Shown: one piece after another, positions 1 through 4,959 of the stretch | How positions within the stretch are numbered: the stretch's first letter is position 1 | Layout: every line of letters starts with the position of its first letter | Assembly (NCBI GenBank): GCA_012514775.1 | Contig: JAAYZQ010000630.1 | Span: 1-5,166, forward strand | DNA length: 5,166 nucleotides | Source: Anaerolineaceae bacterium | GTDB lineage: Bacteria; Chloroflexota; Anaerolineae; JAAYZQ01 | Reading direction: 5' to 3' | The notes under the pieces: model-generated | Told to the model about the DNA's origin: nothing | What the model saw: the letters and a program-made list of their open reading frames with translations, nothing else | Database searches by the model: none | Translations under genes and position numbers: made by a program

Positions 1-1712
1 AACGCCAGCCACGAGTAACCGCGCACCTGGTAGGGGCGCATCTCGCCATTCAGCCCGGACGGCGGGTCCAGGGGCTCGAGCCGCTCGCCCGCCTTCAACT
101 GGCCGAGAAGCTCGTCCAGCCCTCCGGCGGCCTCCACCTCCTGGAGGGGCAGGCCCTCCACCTCGTCGGCAGCGCCCAGGACCAGGCCCAGGGCGTCGCG
201 CAACGGCATCTCGGCCAGCTTTTTCTTTTTCTCCCAGAAGGCGATGGCCGCCTCGATCTGCTCGGGCTGGAGGAGCACCCACTGGCCGCGCACCTGCACC
301 AGGGGCATCTTGAGGGCGGCCAGCCGCTCGAACTCTTCCCGGCTCAGGGGCTGATCGCCCAGGGCAAGCTCCCAGTCGAACTCGACCACGGTGTCGAGGC
401 TGAGGATGCCGCGCCCGACGGCGCTGGCCTCGGTCCTGGCCCGGGCTCGCACGCCCAGCCGCGCACCGGGCTTGTCCCACCAGGGTGGCACGAGGACACC
501 AAAGCCGCTGCCCTTGAGCAGCGCGCCCACCTCGCGCAAGAAGGCATAGGCCTCGTCCACGGTCAGCGGACAGGACTGCGGCCGGGCAGCGCGCAGGCTC
601 TTCATGATGGGCGGGAAAAGGCGAGCGGCCAGCCCCAGCCCGGCCAACAATCGCTCCTGGGCCCCCTCGAAGCGGCGGTTCAGCACCTGCAGCGCGCCGC
701 CCCGGCTGCTCCACACCTGCTCCACGGGAACCAACAGGCTCGGATCGTCGCTGGCCTGGAGCAGGTATCGCACCTGCCACTCGGCCGAGCGCACCTGGCC
801 GGTCTCCGGGTCCACCACGGGCGGCTCCAGGCGAAAGCAGACGCGGAATGGGGCCTCGGCCTCCGACTGCAACTGGCCCACCCACGCCTGCCAATCGCCG
901 TAGAAACGGGCCAGGGCGGGGCGCTGAGCTGTCGGCAGCTCGATTCGGCCGTCGTCGCTCCACAGGGCCGACCACCAGGCCCCGACCAGGCCCTCGGGTG
1001 CCTTGCGGCGCCGATCCAGAGCGTCACAACCCCACGCGCGCGCGGCGCGGTCCACCAGGTGTCGCAAGAACCCATCGAGGAGGGTGTGGGGCTGCGGTGC
1101 GCCGCCGGGCTCGGGCACAACGGCTGGAGGGAAGATGGCGCGGCAGGCCGGCGGCATCGCCCGCGCCAGCGCGCCCAGCCGCTCCGCGCCCTCGGGGTCC
1201 GACAGGATCGGCAGCCAGGCGCCCCGGATCTGCCCCTGCTCCTCGACCATGCCGGGCAGGTATTTTTGCCGGGCCAGCAGCTCCAGCCCAAGCTTGGCGG
1301 CCACGCTCCAATAGCGAAGGTCGGCGCCCCACCGCTGGCTCTTGCCCGCGGGCAGCGTCACGAGCAAGTCCATGGCCGCGAGCAGGTCCAGGGCCAACCC
1401 GTCCACCTGCCATGGTGCCAGGCGCGGGCCGTCGCCGGGACCATCCACCTCGTCGCCGGCGGCCAGCCAGGGAGGCAGGCATGGCCCGCCGGCCGTCGAA
1501 GGCAGCAGGGCGGTATGCCTCGCCGGGGCGGCGTTGATCCACGCGCCGCCGGGCGCCAGCTCCTCCAGCGCTGCGCGCAGCATCGCCTCCGGCGCGGCAT
1601 TGGGGTGCGTGGGGATGCGCGGCTTGCGCCCCCGCGGCCGCGGTGCCCGTTCGTTTGTCTCGCCCCAGAAAAAGAACTGGCCGTCGTGCCAGGTTCCGTG
1701 TAGGACGTACAT
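1..1712 (-). CDS. SNF2-family DEAD/DEAH-box helicase, N-terminal part (open at left edge)
   Basis: I read this frame codon by codon: 570 uninterrupted codons from the ATG at 1712-1710 to the window edge. The protein opens with MYVLHGTWHDGQFFFWGE, the usual start of large bacterial SNF2 helicases. Residues about 385-510 match the bacterial SNF2-helicase-associated domain (PF12419/DUF3670), including GFGVLVPPWW (W411, W412) followed by an Arg-rich strand. The last residues, with MRPYQ at 558-562 and GYSWLA at 565-570, are the Q-motif-like entry into the SNF2 ATPase core. The Walker A, DEGH and C-terminal helicase motifs must lie beyond the window. Family members usually exceed 900 residues, so about half or more is missing. 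The likely role is ATP-driven translocation on duplex DNA; the true substrate of this subfamily is not known to me. Third positions are almost all G/C, more so than in the redox operon. A weak Shine-Dalgarno (AAAGGGA, complement of 1723-1729) lies 10 nt before the start. Confidence 0.9.
   Translation of the reverse strand, partial: MYVLHGTWHDGQFFFWGETNERAPRPRGRKPRIPTHPNAAPEAMLRAALEELAPGGAWINAAPARHTALLPSTAGGPCLPPWLAAGDEVDGPGDGPRLAPWQVDGLALDLLAAMDLLVTLPAGKSQRWGADLRYWSVAAKLGLELLARQKYLPGMVEEQGQIRGAWLPILSDPEGAERLGALARAMPPACRAIFPPAVVPEPGGAPQPHTLLDGFLRHLVDRAARAWGCDALDRRRKAPEGLVGAWWSALWSDDGRIELPTAQRPALARFYGDWQAWVGQLQSEAEAPFRVCFRLEPPVVDPETGQVRSAEWQVRYLLQASDDPSLLVPVEQVWSSRGGALQVLNRRFEGAQERLLAGLGLAARLFPPIMKSLRAARPQSCPLTVDEAYAFLREVGALLKGSGFGVLVPPWWDKPGARLGVRARARTEASAVGRGILSLDTVVEFDWELALGDQPLSREEFERLAALKMPLVQVRGQWVLLQPEQIEAAIAFWEKKKKLAEMPLRDALGLVLGAADEVEGLPLQEVEAAGGLDELLGQLKAGERLEPLDPPSGLNGEMRPYQVRGYSWLA
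903..1070 (-). repeat. Direct repeat copy A, inside the helicase gene
   Basis: This 168-bp stretch of the helicase (codons 215 to about 271) recurs at 4999-5166 in the same orientation with 12 mismatches and no gaps (about 93% identity). Identity stops sharply at the left, around 895/4991. On the right it runs into the window edge, so the repeat may be longer. Confidence 0.93.
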
Positions 1713-1750
1713 CACACGACCATCCCTTTGGCTACTTCTCCAGCCCTGGT

Positions 1751-1775
1751 GCCTGGAATCCTGCCCGGTCCAGGC
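1751..1775 (-). repeat. Inverted repeat in the helicase leader
   Basis: GCCTGGA at 1751-1757 and TCCAGGC at 1769-1775 form a perfect 7-bp stem with an 11-nt spacer. It lies just downstream of the predicted helicase transcription start (about 1778) and about 40 nt before the start codon. It could be a hairpin in the 5' leader or an operator overlapping the start of transcription. The sequence does not say which. Confidence 0.45.
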
Positions 1776-1784
1776 TCGCTGGGT

Positions 1785-1793
1785 ATTATAGCA
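1785..1793 (-). promoter_or_regulatory. Extended -10 promoter of the helicase gene
   Basis: Read on the minus strand, this is TGCTATAAT, a perfect TATAAT hexamer preceded by the TGn extension. The position 17 nt upstream holds GTGCAA, only 3 of 6 matches to the -35 consensus, which is typical when an extended -10 is present. Transcription would start near 1778, giving a leader of about 65 nt before the ATG at 1712. Confidence 0.65.
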
Positions 1794-1911
1794 CAGGTAA
1801 GGTCGCTTTGCACGGAGAGCACGCATTTTGTATCGAGTCAGAAAAGCTTGGAGGTTATGCCTACATCCTTGAGCGTGACGAGCCGAGTAGGCAGCGGCCA
1901 GGGGGCGTCGA

Positions 1912-1927
1912 TTGTGGTTAACCACAA
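1912..1927. promoter_or_regulatory. Perfect 16-bp palindrome, possible operator
   Basis: TTGTGGTTAACCACAA is perfectly self-complementary with no spacer, so it looks more like a dimeric regulator site than an RNA hairpin. It lies about 120 bp upstream of the helicase -10 and 9 nt from the larger palindrome at 1937-1964. The TTGTG/CACAA half-sites recall Rex-type redox regulators, but the spacing is 6 nt rather than the 8 nt of the usual Rex site, so I do not assign a regulator. Confidence 0.35.
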
Positions 1928-1936
1928 ACTGTCATA

Positions 1937-1964
1937 CGCCGGCAAGCTGCGCAGCTTGCCGGCG
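1937..1964 (-). terminator. Perfect 28-bp palindrome, probable terminator hairpin
   Basis: The two arms (CGCCGGCAAGCT at 1937-1948 and its complement at 1953-1964) are fully complementary around a GCGC loop, giving a 12-bp GC-rich stem. It begins 14 nt after the stop codon of the last operon gene, where a transcription terminator is expected. No run of U follows on the minus strand (TATGACAGTTTG), so it is not a textbook intrinsic terminator. It could instead be an mRNA 3'-end stabiliser or one copy of a dispersed palindromic repeat. Confidence 0.5.
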
Positions 1965-1978
1965 GCCGGCCTGGGGCT

Positions 1979-2071
1979 TCATAAAGCCTGCATCAAAGCA
2001 AAGAGCAGCGCAAGAAGCAACAGCGACCCAACGAGCGCTATGAATAGATTCCGGGCATAGAGTTCGTCCAC
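1979..2071 (-). CDS. 30-residue single-pass membrane protein
   Basis: I do not recognise this gene. It encodes 30 residues. An N-terminal charged stretch (MDELYARN, with D2, E3 and R7) is followed by one hydrophobic helix from about residue 9 to 27, rich in Leu, Ala, Ile and Val, and a short tail ending in MQAL. The GTG start at 2071-2069 is chosen because GGAGG (complement of 2079-2083) lies 7 nt before it. An alternative GTG at 2089 overlaps the stop of the reductase gene but has no Shine-Dalgarno sequence. The gene sits 14 nt after the reductase and before the palindrome that probably ends the transcript. Many heme-b membrane enzymes carry small one-helix subunits (CydX with cytochrome bd is the known type case). 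A similar accessory role for the reductase is inference from position and shape only. Confidence 0.6.
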   Translation of the reverse strand: MDELYARNLFIALVGSLLLLALLFALMQAL

Positions 2072-2078
2072 GTCAAGA

Positions 2079-2083
2079 CCTCC
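2079..2083 (-). promoter_or_regulatory. Ribosome binding site of the 30-residue protein
   Basis: GGAGG on the minus strand, 7 nt from the GTG at 2071. It lies between the stop of the reductase (2086) and the small gene. It is the main reason to think this short frame is translated and to pick the downstream GTG. Confidence 0.6.
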
Positions 2084-2085
2084 GT

Positions 2086-3402
2086 TCACGCCATTTCGTA
2101 ATTCTCGGTGTGAATGTTCTTCAGAGGAACCCCTACTTCCATCAGCGCTTTTTCTACAGCGACGATCATGGGAATGGGCCCGCAGATAAAGGCCTGCAGG
2201 TCGGCGCGATCGGATGGCAAGTGCCGATCCAGGATCTCGCTGTCCACGAAGCCGGTTTCTCCCGACCACCCTGCCGGCGGCTGTTCCAACACGTGAACCA
2301 CTTTGAGGTTCATGCGCTGTGCCAGGCTGTCCAGATCCTCCCGGTAGGTTATGCTCTCCCAGTCTGGATTGCCATAGAAAAAGACCACCGGTCGCGGGTC
2401 CTGACGGTCGGCCATCGTCCGCAAAATGCTCAAGACAGGCACCGAACCGATTCCGCCGGCAATCAAGATGTATCCGGGTGCATCGTGCGGCTCGACTCTG
2501 AACGTGCCAAAGGGGCCTTCTACATAGATGCATTCGCCTGGTTGGAACTCCTTGACCCTGCGGGTGAAATCGCCAGCCTCCTGGATGGTAAACTCGAGCC
2601 GATCGTGGATTGTTGCGCTGGAACTGAAGGAGAAGGGATGGTCACGGAAAGAAAAAGGCGAGGTGCGGGCCGTCAGCCAGGCGTATTGACCGGCCCTGAA
2701 GCGCATCCCGGAGTGTCCCTCCGGCTCGAGCACCAATGTCCAGGCATCGCCGCGTTCGGGCCGCACCTCGGTCACGCGATAGGGCCGCCGCAGCAACCGC
2801 AGCGGACTCATGACCCGGATGTACACGATGGCCGCCGCCCAGATGGTGGCCGCGCCTACCCAATAAGCGCGCTGGAGCGGGTGAGCCATGTAATGATTCA
2901 CCCGAAAGATATGATACAGCACGAGCCCGGCGGCTGCAACGGCGAACAGATCGTGCATGCCTCGCCAGGCTTCGTAGCGGATCGTGATATCTTTGCGCCA
3001 CAGCGAGCTGACGACGAGCAGCAAAAGGAGGATGACCGCGATCACGCCTGCCCGCGCGCGCCAGGGAGCGCTCGCCACGTCCAGTAATCTGAGCGTGTAT
3101 GGATTGCCGGCGAAAAGGATCAGTGGGTGCGCCATGGCCAGTACAAATCCAGCAACCGAAATCCTGTGATGGAAGGCGTACAAGATATCCATCGGGAAAA
3201 GCTCGGCCAGAAAGGGCAAGCGCGACGTCGGGATGAATTGGATGCCCATGAGCGACAAGCCGGCGAAACCCAGCGCAACCGACAGCTCGCGCCAGAACTC
3301 CCGGCCGGCAGGCTGCGGGCCGACAAAGAGGATTAGCAGCGGCGCGAGAATGACCAGGGCACAGACTCCAATCCAGAATCTGGCTTTCGTTGTATCGGTC
3401 AT
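2086..3402 (-). CDS. Ferric reductase-like transmembrane flavocytochrome (COG4097-like)
   Basis: The protein has 438 residues. The N-terminal half has about six membrane helices (roughly 11-29, 40-57, 74-97, 117-135, 150-168, 180-198). Two His pairs spaced 14 apart, H78/H92 and H150/H164, are the expected axial ligands of two stacked b hemes, as in ferric reductases and NADPH oxidases. The C-terminal half is a ferredoxin-reductase fold: the FAD-binding HPFS at 255-258 (the NOX-type version of RxYS), GPFG at 296-299, the nucleotide-binding GGIGSVP at 316-322, CGPIPM at 407-412 and the terminal IHTENYEM. No 2Fe-2S domain is present. Expected role: electrons from cytoplasmic NAD(P)H pass through FAD and two hemes across the membrane. 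The acceptor is probably the cytochrome encoded 22 nt upstream, though the direction of flow is inferred. The ATG at 3402 is preferred over upstream in-frame starts, which lie inside the cytochrome gene, because GAGGAGG precedes it by 5 nt. Confidence 0.92.
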   Translation of the reverse strand: MTDTTKARFWIGVCALVILAPLLILFVGPQPAGREFWRELSVALGFAGLSLMGIQFIPTSRLPFLAELFPMDILYAFHHRISVAGFVLAMAHPLILFAGNPYTLRLLDVASAPWRARAGVIAVILLLLLVVSSLWRKDITIRYEAWRGMHDLFAVAAAGLVLYHIFRVNHYMAHPLQRAYWVGAATIWAAAIVYIRVMSPLRLLRRPYRVTEVRPERGDAWTLVLEPEGHSGMRFRAGQYAWLTARTSPFSFRDHPFSFSSSATIHDRLEFTIQEAGDFTRRVKEFQPGECIYVEGPFGTFRVEPHDAPGYILIAGGIGSVPVLSILRTMADRQDPRPVVFFYGNPDWESITYREDLDSLAQRMNLKVVHVLEQPPAGWSGETGFVDSEILDRHLPSDRADLQAFICGPIPMIVAVEKALMEVGVPLKNIHTENYEMA

Positions 3403-3407
3403 TTTAG

Positions 3408-3414
3408 CCTCCTC
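3408..3414 (-). promoter_or_regulatory. Ribosome binding site of the ferric reductase
   Basis: GAGGAGG on the minus strand, 5 nt before the ATG at 3402, within the 22-nt gap after the cytochrome stop. It fixes the reductase start and excludes a longer reading frame that extends back to 3534. Confidence 0.85.
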
Positions 3415-3424
3415 GGCGATATAC

Positions 3425-4531
3425 TCATGGGCGCGACAGTCCGGCGGCCGGCAGGGAAATAGTCTCCCCCAGGTCGACGAGGCTGTCGTGCAATAGTTGA
3501 AGCACGTAACGCGCGTTGTGGACGTAGCCGCCACCGTCCTTCTGGACGAATTGATAGTTGTAAGCAGCTCTGATCATCCGGGGTGTCCAGGCATCGTACC
3601 TGTTGCCAGGATTCAGCTCCTCCGGGTCAGCCATCCCATTGTCGTTGCTGTCCACGACGAAATAGGGGAAAGCAGCGCCATAGACAATGGGCTTGCCGGC
3701 GACGCTGCGGGCATATTGCTGAAGGGCGTCCAACAGCCGCTCATGCAGCGACACGACTTCGGAGTGAATGCCTTCTCTGGTATCGCCATCGCCGTCGTAA
3801 TCGCCGGGCTGCGTCCGAATCCCGGTCAAGTCTCCTCTGCCCGCCACGTTCGAGTGGCAGGTTGCGCACAGCTGAGGTTGCACGGCCAGGCTGTGCGGGT
3901 TGTGGCAGTCTGTGCAGGTCTCGGCGCCGGCCGCGTGGGCAAAGTAGCCGGCGTATTGCCGATCAGGGTACTGGTAACCGCTGCGCGCCGCCGAGCCGCG
4001 CTGGGTGGACGCAGCGATCTTGTAGTGCGGGTCGATAAAGCTCAAGTCTGGGGAGACCACATCGTCCGCCAATCCCTGCAAAGCAGCTTCAACGCTGTCC
4101 GTTGACTGGCGGCTCTGGTGACAGATCAGGCAGGGGGCCTCACTTCCCACGGGCTCGACCTCTGCCCCGGAGTTGAAAGCGACCCGCTCGAGCGCGTGGG
4201 CACTGGGATTGTGACAGGCGTTGCACTGGACAACCTCCCCGGCCCGCGCCGCCTGATCCACCGTGCCGGGCGCCGAGCCGTCCTCCCCCAGGAAGTCGAG
4301 GAACCCGGGCGTGCCATGGCACGCAGCGCACTGGGTGGGAACCACAGGCGGGTCGTCATTGTTCCAATGAGTGAACGCTTGCGATCCTCGGTCAGTATGG
4401 CCCGACGTGGCATGCCGACCGGTGGCCTGAACGACGTTTTCTGTCGTTGAATTGCGTAACGAGCCAAGGGCCAACAGGACAACCCCAAGACTCGCAACAA
4501 GAAACAGGAACGTGAATCTCCTGGCGTTCAT
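3425..4531 (-). CDS. Secreted pentaheme c-type cytochrome with EF-hand-like loops
   Basis: The protein has 368 residues. The start (MNARRF, then a hydrophobic stretch at 7-23) is a Sec signal. Cleavage after ALG23 is possible, or the segment may stay as an anchor. Five CxxCH heme-attachment sites are visible: CAACH 68-72, CNACH 103-107, CLICH 134-138, CTDCH 206-210 and CATCH 222-226. Spare His residues such as H45, H55, H169 and H199 could be distal ligands. Between and after the hemes are Asp-rich loops: DYDGDGD at 244-250, and DSNDNGMADPEE at 294-305, which fits the full EF-hand calcium-loop pattern. The tail (VHNARYVLQLLHDS, 337-350) resembles the conserved end of several multiheme cytochromes. 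It is the first gene of the operon. Inferred role: an outer-face electron carrier paired with the downstream membrane reductase. A catalytic role cannot be excluded, and the substrate is unknown. The ATG at 4531 is set by AAAGGAGG 7 nt upstream and by the signal peptide. Confidence 0.92.
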   Translation of the reverse strand: MNARRFTFLFLVASLGVVLLALGSLRNSTTENVVQATGRHATSGHTDRGSQAFTHWNNDDPPVVPTQCAACHGTPGFLDFLGEDGSAPGTVDQAARAGEVVQCNACHNPSAHALERVAFNSGAEVEPVGSEAPCLICHQSRQSTDSVEAALQGLADDVVSPDLSFIDPHYKIAASTQRGSAARSGYQYPDRQYAGYFAHAAGAETCTDCHNPHSLAVQPQLCATCHSNVAGRGDLTGIRTQPGDYDGDGDTREGIHSEVVSLHERLLDALQQYARSVAGKPIVYGAAFPYFVVDSNDNGMADPEELNPGNRYDAWTPRMIRAAYNYQFVQKDGGGYVHNARYVLQLLHDSLVDLGETISLPAAGLSRP

Positions 4532-4538
4532 TCCACGT

Positions 4539-4546
4539 CCTCCTTT
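4539..4546 (-). promoter_or_regulatory. Ribosome binding site of the pentaheme cytochrome
   Basis: AAAGGAGG on the minus strand, 7 nt before the ATG at 4531. It is close to the anti-Shine-Dalgarno consensus. It decides the start against a longer in-frame extension to 4672, whose extra residues look non-coding and would block the signal peptide. Confidence 0.85.
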
Positions 4547-4645
4547 CAAGGAATACAAGTAGCATCCGGCGGTGCTTGAGCTTTTGTGGACTGCGGACCA
4601 GGACCCATAAAGGGATTGTGGGGTACTCTGTCGCCGAGGCGACGA

Positions 4646-4674
4646 CAGTGCCAAAGTGCCTGGCAGGGGCACTG
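4646..4674. repeat. Triple AGTGCC motif cluster / inverted repeat in the leader
   Basis: CAGTGCC (4646-4652) and GGCACTG (4668-4674) are perfect 7-bp inverted arms, and a third AGTGCC (4655-4660) sits between them. Three copies of a 6-mer within 29 bp could make alternative hairpins in the leader RNA or serve as a protein binding site. Nothing in the sequence distinguishes these. Confidence 0.4.
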
Positions 4675-4730
4675 CCGGGTGGCTGTCGCGAGAACAGCTG
4701 AAGGTGTCTGGGATTCAGGAAATCAGGCCC

Positions 4731-4758
4731 ACCACGCTGAATCGAGGGGCAGCGTGGT
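4731..4758 (-). repeat. 9-bp stem hairpin in the operon leader
   Basis: ACCACGCTG (4731-4739) and CAGCGTGGT (4750-4758) are perfectly complementary around a 10-nt loop. It is the strongest simple hairpin in the leader. On the minus strand no T-run follows, so it does not look like an intrinsic terminator. Confidence 0.5.
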
Positions 4759-4829
4759 TGTCCTTGCGTTCAATATGGATCGCAAGTATGCATCCCCACC
4801 GCGAGAGGTGGAAAGGTACGAGTACCCGC

Positions 4830-4858
4830 AGTGTAAGCCATTAATCGATGTTTGTCAA
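4830..4858 (-). promoter_or_regulatory. Sigma-70-type promoter of the redox operon
   Basis: The minus strand carries a perfect TTGACA (complement of 4853-4858), exactly 17 nt, then TACACT (complement of 4830-4835; 4 of 6 matches to TATAAT). Transcription would start near 4823 and run into the cytochrome gene. This is the best -35/-10 pair I found upstream of the operon. No convincing pair was found closer to the start codon. Confidence 0.6.
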
Positions 4859-4959
4859 CTCGATGGACTGGCTGCTCTTTGCAATTGGTGCAGAGTGATA
4901 TATGAACGAGGGCAAGCCATCACCCAACGAGCCGCCCGGTGGCGCGGCCCGGCTGGGAC

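Larger units (their letters stand above)
4532..4823 (-). promoter_or_regulatory. Long hairpin-rich 5' leader of the redox operon
   Basis: If transcription starts from the promoter at 4830-4858, about 290 nt precede the cytochrome start. No convincing gene lies here. Several perfect inverted repeats occur in this stretch: GGTAC/GTACC (4815-4826), CCACC/GGTGG (4796-4811), CTTGCG/CGCAAG (4763-4786), the 9-bp stem at 4731-4758, the CAGTGCC/GGCACTG repeat at 4646-4674, and GTCGCC/GGCGAC (4630-4643). A structured, possibly regulatory leader is inferred. I recognise no known riboswitch consensus, and no clear terminator with a U-run is present. Confidence 0.4.

Noticed and set aside
848..1703. Long plus-strand reading frames (848-1537, 1059-1703 and others) across the helicase gene
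   Set aside because: They are antisense to an unbroken 570-codon helicase frame in very GC-rich DNA, are Arg/Pro/Ala-rich and match no family I recognise.
1912..1927. Rex repressor binding site
   Set aside because: The half-sites are similar, but the gap is 6 nt instead of 8 and the flanking bases do not match the usual consensus.
1979..2533. 184-residue minus-strand frame that ends with the small membrane helix
   Set aside because: Most of it is out of frame with, and inside, the reductase. Only the last 30 codons lie outside it and have their own ribosome binding site, so only those are called.
2110..3087. 325-codon plus-strand frame opposite the reductase
   Set aside because: It is the antisense shadow of the reductase, whose minus-strand product has complete heme, FAD and NAD motifs. 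No Shine-Dalgarno sequence or recognisable domain supports the plus frame.
3497..4105. 202-codon plus-strand frame opposite the cytochrome
   Set aside because: It is antisense to the five CxxCH motifs, has low-complexity Val/Ala/Arg composition and no recognisable domain.
4646..4826. Repeated short hairpins suggestive of a CRISPR array or tRNA
   Set aside because: The repeats differ from one another and lack regular spacing, and no cloverleaf or CCA end can be drawn.
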